A stretch of 50,791 bases of DNA, from contig JACPSE010000113.1 of NCBI GenBank assembly GCA_016193465.1, forward strand, positions 1 to 50,791, read 5' to 3'. A program made the position numbers and the translations under genes. Each line of letters begins with the position of its first letter. Within the stretch, counting starts at the first letter, position 1. Of this stretch, positions 32,857 through 41,664 are shown one piece after another. Origin of the DNA: Deltaproteobacteria bacterium. Its GTDB lineage: Bacteria; Desulfobacterota; Binatia; UBA9968. The notes under the pieces are model-generated. The model was not told the DNA's origin and made no database searches. It saw nothing but the letters and a program-made list of their open reading frames with translations.

Positions 32857-33918
32857 GTGGCTCGATCATTTAGGGTAGGAAATACTGTCATTTCCCGGGA
32901 TGGCCCGGGTTGCTTCGTCGTTGCGGAGATCGGACATAACCATCAGGGCAGCTTAGAGAAGGCGAAGGAGCTTTTCAGGCGCGCCAAGGAATGCGGCGTC
33001 AACGCAGTCAAATTACAAAAACGTGACAACCGCTCCCTGTACACCGGGGACATATACAACATGCCTTATAACCATGAGAACAGCTTCGGTCCTACCTATG
33101 GTGCTCATCGAGAGGCCCTGGAGTTTGGCTACGACGAGTACACGGAGCTGAAGCGTTACAGCGGGGAGCTTGGCCTGACGATGTTTGCAACCGCCTTTGA
33201 TTTTGCGAGCGCGGATTTTCTGGCGAAACTAGAGATGCCGGCCTATAAGACAGCCTCGGGTGATCTGAAGAACACCCCGCTCCTCAGACACATCGCTGAG
33301 ATAGGCAGGCCGGTCTTCGTCAGCACGGGCGGCGGCACGATGGAGGACGTGCAACGCGCCTACGATACCATTATGCCCGTCAACTCCCAACTCTGTCTTC
33401 TCCAGTGTACCGCGAGCTACCCGGTGGAGGCGGAGGAGATGAACTTGCGCGTGGTGACGACGTACAAGAAACGGTTTCCCGGCATAGTGGTCGGGCTTTC
33501 GGATCATCAGAATGGCATCGCCATGGCAGTCGTGGCTTATGCGCTTGGGGCGCGGGTCATTGAAAAGCACTTTACTTTGAACCGCGCCTGGAAGGGGACA
33601 GATCACGCCTTTTCGCTCGAGCCTATCGGGATGCGCAAGATGGTGCGAGACCTTCGGCGCACGGAGGCCGCTCTCGGTGATGGGGTAAAGCGGATTTACC
33701 AGTCGGAGGAGAAGCCGCTATTTAAGATGGCGAAGAAACTCGTGGCTGCCCGCAGCCTGCCGGTCGGTCATGTCCTGACCCGTGAGGATATTGCTATTAA
33801 GTCTCCTAATGACGGGCTACCACCCTATGAAATCGAGCAAGTCATCGGGAAAGTGACAATCCGTCTGCTCGACGAGGATCAGACCATCTCCTTTGACGAC
33901 CTGAGGGAAGACCGGTGA
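32857..33918 (+). CDS. NeuB-family ulosonic acid synthase (PEP-dependent)
   Basis: A 353-residue enzyme of the sialic acid synthase family, which condenses phosphoenolpyruvate with an aldose to give a 3-deoxy-2-ulosonic acid. The TIM barrel has VVAEIGHNHQGSLEKAKEL at about 22. It continues with KLQKRDNRSLY, SFGPTYGAHREALEFGYDEY, FATAFDF, KTASGDL and EKHFTLNRAWKGTDHAFSLEP. A C-terminal SAF (antifreeze-like) domain covers about 285-350. The GTG at 32857 has GGAGAG upstream. There are no NeuC or PseC/LegC-type genes near it, so the acceptor need not be an N-acetyl hexosamine. It overlaps the phosphatase gene by 4 bp. Confidence 0.87.
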   Translation: MARSFRVGNTVISRDGPGCFVVAEIGHNHQGSLEKAKELFRRAKECGVNAVKLQKRDNRSLYTGDIYNMPYNHENSFGPTYGAHREALEFGYDEYTELKRYSGELGLTMFATAFDFASADFLAKLEMPAYKTASGDLKNTPLLRHIAEIGRPVFVSTGGGTMEDVQRAYDTIMPVNSQLCLLQCTASYPVEAEEMNLRVVTTYKKRFPGIVVGLSDHQNGIAMAVVAYALGARVIEKHFTLNRAWKGTDHAFSLEPIGMRKMVRDLRRTEAALGDGVKRIYQSEEKPLFKMAKKLVAARSLPVGHVLTREDIAIKSPNDGLPPYEIEQVIGKVTIRLLDEDQTISFDDLREDR

Positions 33919-34439
33919 AGGTAAGAAGGCGCCCTCTCGACGGTTCGGCCCTTAAACGGGCTCTTCGGGAGATTCGTCTCGTCGTGTTCGATTTTGACGG
34001 GGTTTTTACCGACAATCGGGTCCTGGTCGGCGAGGATGGCAGGGAGTATGTTTTCTGCAACCGCGCTGATGGGTTGGGTCTGGCAAATTTGCGACAGCGG
34101 GGGATAGACTGTATCGTCCTTTCTACTGAGACGAACCCGGTGGTTGCAAAGAGATGCGAGAAGCTACGACTGGAGTGTTTCCAAGGCTGTGCCGATAAGT
34201 GGGAGACGTTGACGGAGATCCTGTGGAGAAGAAAGATAGACCCAGCCCAGGTAGGGTTCGTGGGCAATGACATTAATGATCTAGCCTGCATGGAAAATGC
34301 GGGTGTTGCCATCGGCGTGGCTGATGCCGCGCCGGAAATCAAGGCTATTGCTCATCTGGTGACGTCGCGGCGGGGCGGGGAGGGTGCTGTTAGAGAGGTA
34401 TGCGATCTCGTGATCAGCGCCAGGGACAGGGGGAGGTAG
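33915..34439 (+). CDS. KdsC-like HAD phosphatase
   Basis: A 174-residue HAD phosphatase of the KdsC/YrbI type. It has VVFDFDGVFTDNRV (nucleophile aspartates), CNRADGLGLANLRQRGID, VLSTETNPVVAKRCEKL, VGFVGNDINDLACMENAG and a C-terminal REVCDL. KdsC enzymes dephosphorylate Kdo-8-phosphate, and close relatives act on ulosonate-9-phosphates. Placed right after a NeuB-like synthase (4-bp overlap), it suggests that the synthase makes a phosphorylated ulosonic acid. Confidence 0.85.
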   Translation: MKVRRRPLDGSALKRALREIRLVVFDFDGVFTDNRVLVGEDGREYVFCNRADGLGLANLRQRGIDCIVLSTETNPVVAKRCEKLRLECFQGCADKWETLTEILWRRKIDPAQVGFVGNDINDLACMENAGVAIGVADAAPEIKAIAHLVTSRRGGEGAVREVCDLVISARDRGR

Positions 34440-34447
34440 CAGGGGGA

Positions 34448-35263
34448 ATGGCTGACGAACCCGCCTATCTGGACCGTATATTTAGCTTGACGGGACAAAT
34501 CGCGATTGTGACCGGCGGCATGGGACAGCTCGGCACGGAATACGTGGGCGCCCTAGCGCGCGCGGGTGCCAGGGTAGCTGTCTACGATATCAAGGAGCGA
34601 CCCAATGAAGCCTTGAAGAGTCTCGCCGAGGGCTATCCCGTAATGTTTTTTGCCGTGGATATCACCAATCGCAAGGCCCTTGAGGATGCCACGGACCGGC
34701 TGGAGGCTTCATGGGGGCCGCCCAAGATATTGGTGAATAATGCAGCCCTGGATTTTCCTCCTCAGGCCTCTGGGGAAAGGTTTGAAGATGCACCCGTCTC
34801 TCAGTGGAGGCAGATCCTGGAAGTAAACTTGACGGGTGTTTTTCTCTGTTGCCAGGTTATCGGAGGGCGCATGGCACGGGCTGGGATCGGGAGCATTATC
34901 AATATCTCGTCCATCTATGGCTTGGTTTCGCCAGACCAACGCATCTATGAGAATCCAAAGCGCAAGGGGAGTTTTATCAAACCGGCAGCCTACGGCGTGA
35001 GCAAATCCGGTTTGCTAAGCTTGACGCGCTATCTCGCTACTTATTGGGCGGACCGAAATGTCAGGGTCAATGCCCTCTCTTTGGGCGGGGTGTTCAATAA
35101 CCAAGAGGAATGGTTTGTGGCCAACTATTCCCAGCGCACTCCTTTGGGTCGCATGGCCCGTCAAGATGAATACAACGGGGCCGTTGTGTTCCTGGCGTCG
35201 GATGCCTCTTCCTACATGACAGGGGCCAATCTCGTCATTGATGGAGGTTGGACGGCGTGGTGA
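34448..35263 (+). CDS. SDR oxidoreductase, PtmA-like
   Basis: A 271-residue short-chain dehydrogenase with nucleotide motif IVTGGMGQLGTEYVG. It has NNAALDFPP, catalytic serine in INISSIYGLVSPDQRIYE, and Y-x3-K in AAYGVSKSGLLSLTRYLATYW. It ends SSYMTGANLVIDGGWTAW. This pattern resembles PtmA proteins linked to flagellin and legionaminic-type sugar genes; that is a memory-based comparison. ATG at 34448 is chosen over an upstream in-frame codon inside the phosphatase gene. Substrate unknown. Confidence 0.82.
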   Translation: MADEPAYLDRIFSLTGQIAIVTGGMGQLGTEYVGALARAGARVAVYDIKERPNEALKSLAEGYPVMFFAVDITNRKALEDATDRLEASWGPPKILVNNAALDFPPQASGERFEDAPVSQWRQILEVNLTGVFLCCQVIGGRMARAGIGSIINISSIYGLVSPDQRIYENPKRKGSFIKPAAYGVSKSGLLSLTRYLATYWADRNVRVNALSLGGVFNNQEEWFVANYSQRTPLGRMARQDEYNGAVVFLASDASSYMTGANLVIDGGWTAW

Positions 35264-36750
35264 GGGAAGAGGATGGCGATGACAAGAAACTTTTCCCGCC
35301 AGAGATTCCCAACTGGATTTGCGGTGAGGAACGTCCGGCGATCTCTGGAGAGTTATTTGAGAAGTTCAATCCTGCTAACGGTAGAGCCATCTGCCGCGTG
35401 GCTCGGTCCCGTGCCGCGGATACGGAACGGGCGGTGCGACTTGCCAGAGAATCCCAGCCTGCGTGGGCCGAATTGTCCCCGGTAAGACGGGGCGAGATCC
35501 TGCATGACGTCGCCGTGGGACTGAAGGCGCGTCGAGAAGAGGTAGCGCAGATCGTGGCCCTGGAAACCGGCAAGTCTTATCAGTCGGCATTGGCAGAGAC
35601 CGATGGGGCGGTGGCATTGGGGTTGTTTATGGCCGGCGAGGGACAGCGCCTCTACGGCCGGACTGCTACCAGCGGTGTTCCCAATCGATATGCCATGACG
35701 ATCCGGCAGCCAATCGGCGTGGCTGGTCTCATTATTCCGGCAAATACCCCTATTGCCAATGTCGCGTGGAAGGTATTTCCGGCGCTGATTTGCGGCAATT
35801 CGGCGGTCCTCAAGGCGGCTGAAGATACTCCCGCAACGGCTTGGGTTTTTGGCGCAATCGCTCACCGGGCTGGCCTCCCGGCTGGTGTTCTCAACGTTGT
35901 ACAAGGTTACGGCGATGAGGCGGGCGCTCCGCTGGTGGCAAACCATGACGTGGGCGTCATCAGCTTCACGGGCTCGACAGCGGTGGGCCGGCGGATTGGG
36001 GCCATTGCCGGCGAGCGGCTGGCGAAAGTGTCCCTGGAACTGGGCGGAAAGAATCCGCTTGTCGTCTGTGATGATGCTGACCTGGACAATGCCGCCAGAT
36101 GGGTTCTGCTCTCGGCCTTCAGCAATGCCGGGCAGCGGTGCGCTTCGGCAAGCCGCATCATCGTTTTCGCCGCCGTCTACGACGAGTTCCGGGATATGAT
36201 TGTGGAGCGCACGAAGAGACTCAGAGCAGGACCGAAAAATGATGATGACCTTGGCCCGGTGATCAATGAGGAGCAGCTCCGTGCCATGCTGAGTTGTGTC
36301 GAACGGGCGCGCCAACGGGGCGCTGTTGTTCTGATCGGTGGCCACAGACTGATCGACCCTGAGCATCGAGACGGATTTTATATGGCGCCCACGCTCATTG
36401 AGAACGCGGATCCGAACGACGAGCTTTCGAAAACCGAGCTGTTCGGTCCCATTGCCTGCCTGTATCGCGTCAAGGATTTTTCTGCGGCCCTTGCCGTAGC
36501 CAACGACTCCCCCTATGGGCTGACGGCTTGCATCCATACCCGCAGCCTCAATCGGGCGATTCAGTTCACGCAAAAAGTTCAGGCCGGGGTAGCGGTAGTT
36601 AACGCCGGGACTTACGGGAGCGAGCCTCACATGCCCTTTGGCGGCGTGAAACAATCAGGAAACGGTTGGCGGGAGCCCGGCACCGAAGCGCTGGATGTCT
36701 ACTCCGAGCTAAAGGATGTCTACATTAGTATTGACCCCGACGCGCTGTAG
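35257..36750 (+). CDS. NAD(P)-dependent aldehyde dehydrogenase
   Basis: A 497-residue ALDH. It has GVAGLIIPANTPIANVAWKVFPAL, the cofactor loop FTGSTAVGRRIG, catalytic glutamate in LELGGKNPLVV, nucleophile Cys295 in NAGQRCAS, and the C-terminal HMPFGGVKQSGNGWREPG. The start is GTG at 35257 or the adjacent GTG at 35260; GGAGG lies 9-12 bases upstream. It overlaps the SDR by 7 bp. In this context it could oxidise a sugar aldehyde to an aldonic acid, the substrate type of the enolase-superfamily enzyme two genes on. That link is inference. Confidence 0.87.
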   Translation: MVREEDGDDKKLFPPEIPNWICGEERPAISGELFEKFNPANGRAICRVARSRAADTERAVRLARESQPAWAELSPVRRGEILHDVAVGLKARREEVAQIVALETGKSYQSALAETDGAVALGLFMAGEGQRLYGRTATSGVPNRYAMTIRQPIGVAGLIIPANTPIANVAWKVFPALICGNSAVLKAAEDTPATAWVFGAIAHRAGLPAGVLNVVQGYGDEAGAPLVANHDVGVISFTGSTAVGRRIGAIAGERLAKVSLELGGKNPLVVCDDADLDNAARWVLLSAFSNAGQRCASASRIIVFAAVYDEFRDMIVERTKRLRAGPKNDDDLGPVINEEQLRAMLSCVERARQRGAVVLIGGHRLIDPEHRDGFYMAPTLIENADPNDELSKTELFGPIACLYRVKDFSAALAVANDSPYGLTACIHTRSLNRAIQFTQKVQAGVAVVNAGTYGSEPHMPFGGVKQSGNGWREPGTEALDVYSELKDVYISIDPDAL

Positions 36751-36782
36751 AGAAAAATGTTTAAGTGGGATCGCGGAAGATT

Positions 36783-38720
36783 ATGCCGAAGATAGTGCTT
36801 ATCCCGGTGACGGAGTTTGATCGCGTCCGGGCGGCGGCGACTGAACAGTGCGAAAAGCTGGCGTTAGTCTCTGACATGTGTCGTGCCAACGCGCTGGCCT
36901 CGGTGAAGCGCGCCGGGTCGGGCCACCTTGGGTCCAGTTTTAGCTCGCTGGATATTGTGACGATGCTTTACTACTCGGAGATGAACACGGCTCGCTTAGG
37001 AGTTGACCACGCGGACCGGGACATCTATTTCTCGTCCAAGGGGCATGACGTCCCCGGTTTGTATGCCGTGCTGTTTTCTTTGGGGATTCTCCCCAAGGAA
37101 AAGTTCATAAAACTGAGACGATTGCAGGGGACGTATGGGCACCCGGATGTAAGCACGCCGGGCATGGAAGCCAATACGGGTTCGTTGGGCATGGGGATTT
37201 CGAAGGCCAAGGGAATGGCCCTGGCTAAATCCTTGCGGCAACGGCGGGGGCGCATCTTTGTCATGACGGGAGATGGAGAGCTGCAAGAAGGACAGATCTA
37301 CGAGGCGTTGCAGACCGCTGTGCACCAGAAAATCCACAACCTGACTGTGATTATTGATCACAATAAGGTGCAGTCGGACAAACCGGTCAGCGAGATTGTT
37401 GATCTGGGGGATCTGGCTGCGAAGCTCCGCGCCTTCGGCTGGCATGTGGCGCGTTGCGATGGGCATGACTTTCGGCAGTTGGAAAATGTGTTTGCCCAGT
37501 TCAGAGCGGTTGCGGATAAGCCCAAGATACTGATTGCTGACACGGTCAAGGGACGGGGTGTCTCGTTTATGGAGCACCCAACGGCTTTGAGATCGGGCGG
37601 GGGTATCTACCGCTGGCACTCAGGGGCTCCAGACGACCAGGCCTATACGGATGCTCACGAAGAGATTGTCAAGCGCATCAACAATCGCCTGGCGCGCGCC
37701 GGGATGTCTCCCTTGATGTTCGAGGAGATTCCCTCGGAAGAGAAGGGCCCAGGCAGTGTCTCCCGCGAATACGTGGCAGATGCCTTTGGCGAAGCGCTTG
37801 CCGAAATAGCCGCCGAACGGGAAGACTTGGTGGTCTTGGATGCGGATCTCTCGGCGGATTGCCGTCTTCGCGCATTTGAGCTGAAATATCCGGAACGCTT
37901 TATCGAGAATGGCATTGCCGAGCAGGACATGGTTTCTATGGCAGGCGGGCTGGCGCTTCAGGGACTCTTGCCAGTGGTCAATACCTTTGCCAGTTTCCTT
38001 GCCGCGCGAGCCAACGAGCAGATTTACAATAACGCCTGCGAGCAGACCAGGATCATCTATGTCTGCCATTACGCCGGCCTGGTCCCGGCGGGACCAGGCC
38101 AATCGCATCAGAGCATCCGGGACATTTCGCTGTTTGGGGCCCTGCCGAATTTCGTAATCATTGAGCCATGCAATGCAGCAGAGACTCGCATGGCCCTCAA
38201 ATATTGCGTCCATGAAGCAAAAGAAAACTGTGTGCTTCGGCTGGTCATCGGCCCGTCTCCACGGGTTGTTTCCCTACCGCCCGATTACCAATTCACACCC
38301 GGCAGGGGAGCTGTGCTTACCGAGGGGGAGGATGGCGTGTTGTTCGCCTATGGTCCCGTCATGTTGCATGAGGCCTTACTCGCTGCCGAGGTCCTGAGAG
38401 AAGAGCGCTTCAACCTCAAGGTGGTGAACATGCCTTGGCTCAATAGAATCGATCATCAATGGTTGGAGGAGGTCATAGGATTATGCCAAAAGGTCTGCGT
38501 GCTCGATGACCATTCTCCTGTCGGCGGATTGGGCGATGTCATTCTAGACGCGCTCGCAGGTTCCGGGCTTTTGGCGGCAAGACGTTTTAAGAAGTTCGGA
38601 GTCGAAGGCTATCCTGCTTGCGGAACGCCTCAGGAGGCGCTTCGGTATCACGGCCTAGATGGTGCCACTCTCGCGTGCAGGTTAAGATCGGAGCGCGACT
38701 TAAAGTGCAATGGAGAGTGA
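36783..38720 (+). CDS. Full-length transketolase
   Basis: A 645-residue thiamine-diphosphate enzyme that moves two-carbon ketol units between sugars. The N-terminal half has SVKRAGSGHLGSSFSSLDIV, the ThDP motif MTGDGELQEGQIYE ending in N194, and TVKGRGVSFMEH. The C-terminal half has VVLDADLSADCRL, FIENGIAEQDMVSMAGGLA with the catalytic glutamate, and a transketolase C-domain. It is one polypeptide, whereas many polysaccharide-locus transketolases are split. The ATG at 36783 has GGAAG upstream. Inside a sugar-acid cassette it probably makes a specific aldose or ketose precursor. Confidence 0.88.
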   Translation: MPKIVLIPVTEFDRVRAAATEQCEKLALVSDMCRANALASVKRAGSGHLGSSFSSLDIVTMLYYSEMNTARLGVDHADRDIYFSSKGHDVPGLYAVLFSLGILPKEKFIKLRRLQGTYGHPDVSTPGMEANTGSLGMGISKAKGMALAKSLRQRRGRIFVMTGDGELQEGQIYEALQTAVHQKIHNLTVIIDHNKVQSDKPVSEIVDLGDLAAKLRAFGWHVARCDGHDFRQLENVFAQFRAVADKPKILIADTVKGRGVSFMEHPTALRSGGGIYRWHSGAPDDQAYTDAHEEIVKRINNRLARAGMSPLMFEEIPSEEKGPGSVSREYVADAFGEALAEIAAEREDLVVLDADLSADCRLRAFELKYPERFIENGIAEQDMVSMAGGLALQGLLPVVNTFASFLAARANEQIYNNACEQTRIIYVCHYAGLVPAGPGQSHQSIRDISLFGALPNFVIIEPCNAAETRMALKYCVHEAKENCVLRLVIGPSPRVVSLPPDYQFTPGRGAVLTEGEDGVLFAYGPVMLHEALLAAEVLREERFNLKVVNMPWLNRIDHQWLEEVIGLCQKVCVLDDHSPVGGLGDVILDALAGSGLLAARRFKKFGVEGYPACGTPQEALRYHGLDGATLACRLRSERDLKCNGE

Positions 38721-38726
38721 TCCCAA

Positions 38727-39905
38727 ATGAAGATCACACAAATTGAAACACTTCACTGCGACGGTGGGTGGCGGCCGTGGACGTTTATTAAAATAACTAC
38801 TGATGAAGGGATGGCGGGTTGGAGCGAGTGCACGGATTCACATGGATCACCGCAGGGGATTGAGGGTGTAGTAAAAGATCTTTCCCCGCTCCTTATAGGG
38901 CAGGATCCACGGGCAGTGGAGAAACATTACTGGCTGATGCATTCGCGAACCCGCCAAAGCCCGGGAAGCATCATCCAGAAAGCCATAGGCGGCATTGAGA
39001 ATGCGCTCCTTGATATCAAGGCCAAAGCCCTTGGCGTTCCGGTATATGAACTTTTGGGAGGAGCAGTGCGCGAGAAAATTCCTCTTTACTGGTCGCACTG
39101 CGGAACAAGTCGAGTAAGGGCGTGGCAGTGGGTAGGGAAACCGCAAATTAAATCCCTGGAGGACATAAAAACGTTCGGCCAAGAAATCCAGGCCTCACGC
39201 TTTCGCGCCATTAAAACCAATATCGGCATATTGAGCGATGAGAATTCCCGCATCTACATGCCTGGTTTTTCCAAAAGCGATGGAGGACCGGAACTTAACG
39301 CCAACCGCGATATTCTTAAGGCCATAGATATATGGATCGGGGCGCTGCGCGATGCAGTGGGTGAGGATATTGATATCGTGCTTGACTTGAATTTCAATTT
39401 CAAAACCGAAGGCTATATCAAGATTGGAAGAATGCTTGAGAAATATAATCCTCTGTGGCTTGAGATTGACTCCTACGATCCCGAAGCTCTGCGCATGATT
39501 AAAGATTCTTTAAGAACACCCATCGGCTCCTGCGAGAATCTTTATGGACTGCGCCAATATCGTCCTTATTTTGAGAAGCATGCTATGGATATCGCGTCCA
39601 TTGATATACTTTGGAACGGCTTTTACCGTTCAAAGCAGATTGCTGATATGGCCGAGTTATACGAGATGAACGTCGCCCCCCATAATTATAATGGCCACCT
39701 CTCCACGTTTATTAGCGCTCAATTTTGCGCTCTTGTGCCGAATCTCCGTATTATGGAGTACGATGTGGACGATGTGCCGTGGAGAGAGGAACTTTTTACC
39801 AATCTTCCTAAAATCGAGAACGGGGCCATGGAGGTTCCCACAGGACCTGGGTGGGGAACGGAGATCAAGGAAGAGGTTTTACGTCAGCACACGTGGCGCA
39901 AGTGA
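38727..39905 (+). CDS. Enolase-superfamily sugar acid dehydratase (MR/MLE, galactonate dehydratase-like)
   Basis: A 392-residue mandelate racemase/muconate lactonizing-type protein. The capping domain is at 1-115. The barrel carries K163-T-N165, metal ligands D220, E246 and E270, the D293 partner and catalytic H319 (VAPHNYNGH). The K-x-N form plus the barrel histidine fits acid-sugar dehydratases, which turn aldonates into 2-keto-3-deoxy acids. Base composition drops here: one sampled 60-base line (39421-39480) has 24 G+C against 38 in a line of the aldehyde dehydrogenase (36001-36060). It and the next two genes may have a separate origin. Confidence 0.83.
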   Translation: MKITQIETLHCDGGWRPWTFIKITTDEGMAGWSECTDSHGSPQGIEGVVKDLSPLLIGQDPRAVEKHYWLMHSRTRQSPGSIIQKAIGGIENALLDIKAKALGVPVYELLGGAVREKIPLYWSHCGTSRVRAWQWVGKPQIKSLEDIKTFGQEIQASRFRAIKTNIGILSDENSRIYMPGFSKSDGGPELNANRDILKAIDIWIGALRDAVGEDIDIVLDLNFNFKTEGYIKIGRMLEKYNPLWLEIDSYDPEALRMIKDSLRTPIGSCENLYGLRQYRPYFEKHAMDIASIDILWNGFYRSKQIADMAELYEMNVAPHNYNGHLSTFISAQFCALVPNLRIMEYDVDDVPWREELFTNLPKIENGAMEVPTGPGWGTEIKEEVLRQHTWRK

Positions 39906-40816
39906 AGTCCATTGCTATACTGGGGCCCGGCGCCATTGGCGGATTTCTGGCAGCGATTCTCACGCGTGCAGGGCATAACGTGACCTGCATTGCCAGAGAG
40001 GGGGTAGAATTCAAGAATGGCATTCATCTTGAGAGTGCCATCTTTGGAAACTTCCGTGTCTTCCCAAGAATCGTCTATCGCCTCGATACCGAGCCAGATT
40101 TTATCTTGGTGACAGTCAAGGCACCCTTTCTCAGAGAATCTCTTCGCGCGATTCCGAAGGAGCAAGTCAAACGCGCAGCAATGATCCCGCTCTTAAACGG
40201 GCTTGGCCATGCCGAGGTGCTGCGTGGCGATTTTGGTCCAAGGATCGCCGTAGGAACGATTGGCAGAATGGAGGCGCAATTAGAGGTTCCTGGACAGGTC
40301 AAACATTTATCTCCTTACCCCCCGCATGTAGAGTTTGCCTCAGATAAAGATATTCCGCGGGCCGCACTCCATGAGATTTCAGCGGTATTGAGTGGTGCCG
40401 GCACCAGCACTGCGGTATTGGAGAGAGAAGCAGAGGTGATTTGGAGAAAGTTAGTGAGGTTGAATGCGATTGCCTCGGTGACCGCGGCTTCGCAGAAGCC
40501 AGTAGGGTTTGTCCGCAACGATCCCGAATGGCGGAAAAAGCTTTTCGGGTGCGTGTGCGAAGGAGCAGAAATCGCAAGAAGGGAAGGGGCGGAGATTGAT
40601 CCCCAAGAGGTAATGCGCGAGATCGACGCGCTTCCGGCAGAGCTTAGTACCTCGCTCCAGCGCGATATTGCTCAAGGCCGCCCCTCAGAACTCGAAGCAA
40701 TTACCGGCGCGGTGATGAGACAGGCGGAAAAATATCATATTTCCTGTCCTTTCATTCGCGAGGTATATGAAGGCATCAAAACCAAGTATAGCCAACTAGT
40801 TTTCAGTAGTATATGA
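39902..40816 (+). CDS. Ketopantoate reductase-like dehydrogenase (PanE/ApbA family)
   Basis: A 304-residue protein. The N-terminal Rossmann motif is IAILGPGAIGGFLAAILTRAGHNV. VTVKAPFL and PLLNGLGHAEVL follow, then the C-terminal helical domain with WRKLVRLNAIASVTAA (family lysine and asparagine) and RPSELEAITGAVMRQA. The GTG start overlaps the previous stop by 4 bp. PanE reduces ketopantoate, a 2-keto acid. Sitting between a sugar-acid dehydratase and a CMP-sugar synthetase, this member may instead act on a 2-keto sugar acid. A true pantothenate role cannot be excluded. Confidence 0.82.
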   Translation: MKSIAILGPGAIGGFLAAILTRAGHNVTCIAREGVEFKNGIHLESAIFGNFRVFPRIVYRLDTEPDFILVTVKAPFLRESLRAIPKEQVKRAAMIPLLNGLGHAEVLRGDFGPRIAVGTIGRMEAQLEVPGQVKHLSPYPPHVEFASDKDIPRAALHEISAVLSGAGTSTAVLEREAEVIWRKLVRLNAIASVTAASQKPVGFVRNDPEWRKKLFGCVCEGAEIARREGAEIDPQEVMREIDALPAELSTSLQRDIAQGRPSELEAITGAVMRQAEKYHISCPFIREVYEGIKTKYSQLVFSSI

Positions 40817-41565
40817 TTGCTATAAGCGATTTGAAGATTATGGGCATCATTGGGGCGCGGTCCGGCTCCAGAGGTGTGCCTCATAAAAATATACGGTCGC
40901 TTGCTGGAAAGCCGCTCATTGGCTGGATTATTGAGACTGCCAAAAAGTCTAAGTACATCAACCGAGTGGTGGTTTCCACCGATTTGGAAGAGTACGCCGC
41001 TATTGCCCGCGCTCACGGAGCGGATGTGCCCTACCTCCGGCCCAAGGAATTGGCTGAGGACAAATCTCCTGAATACGATTATGTGCGGCACATGGTGGAG
41101 TGGTTGGAGAAGAACGAAGGGTATCGGCCCGATATTGTGGTCCGTATGACGGCCACTGTCCCTTTACAGGCAACCGGAGACATTGATGCTGCAATTGAAG
41201 AACTCTTAAAAGACCCAAAAACTCATTCGGCCGTAGTGATTGCCGAAGCCCGTCAGCATCCTTTAAAGGCTCTCAAGCTGGTTGATGATGGAAAGGGAGG
41301 CAAAAAATTGGTGACCTACTTTACCGAGAGTGGAAGAGAGGTAACGCCCATTGCGCGCCAAAATTATGAGAAGGCGTATTTTCGCGCGAATGTCATTGCC
41401 TGTAGGACTGCCGTGATTTTTGAGACTGATTCCCTTACCGGTGATCAGGTGCGCTACCATATTATTCCCCAAGAGCGGGCGATTGACATCGATAATCCTG
41501 TTGATTTTTTCATTGTCGAGAAGTTGATGGAGAAATTTGATAATAAAGATACCCCTCGCCGCTAA
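40813..41565 (+). CDS. NeuA-like CMP-sugar acid cytidylyltransferase
   Basis: A 250-residue cytidylyltransferase of the NeuA family. It has MGIIGARSGSRGVPHKNIRSLAGKPLIGW (nucleotide-binding loop), RVVVSTDLEEYAAIA, VRMTATVPLQATGDIDAAIEELL and a terminal AIDIDNPVDFFIVEKLM. The family transfers CMP to ulosonic acids such as Neu5Ac, legionaminic acid or Kdo-like sugars. Its ATG overlaps the previous stop (ATGA), so it closes the cassette begun by the NeuB-like gene. Its product would be the donor for one of the glycosyltransferases nearby. Confidence 0.87.
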   Translation: MIAISDLKIMGIIGARSGSRGVPHKNIRSLAGKPLIGWIIETAKKSKYINRVVVSTDLEEYAAIARAHGADVPYLRPKELAEDKSPEYDYVRHMVEWLEKNEGYRPDIVVRMTATVPLQATGDIDAAIEELLKDPKTHSAVVIAEARQHPLKALKLVDDGKGGKKLVTYFTESGREVTPIARQNYEKAYFRANVIACRTAVIFETDSLTGDQVRYHIIPQERAIDIDNPVDFFIVEKLMEKFDNKDTPRR

Positions 41566-41664
41566 GTCAGAATTAGCGTTATTTTACTTTCACCGGCACG
41601 GCTTGATTCTTACGACGGTAACTACGTGATCCCGAAACCATTTCAGGCATGATAGGATAAAAAA

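Noticed and set aside
35353-36654. 433-codon open frame on the minus strand
   Set aside because: It is a mirror of the aldehyde dehydrogenase gene, whose motifs and catalytic cysteine are intact on the plus strand.
32857-41565. Ordinary sialic or legionaminic acid locus
   Set aside because: NeuC-type epimerase, aminotransferase and acetyltransferase genes are absent, while transketolase, aldehyde dehydrogenase and sugar-acid dehydratase are present.
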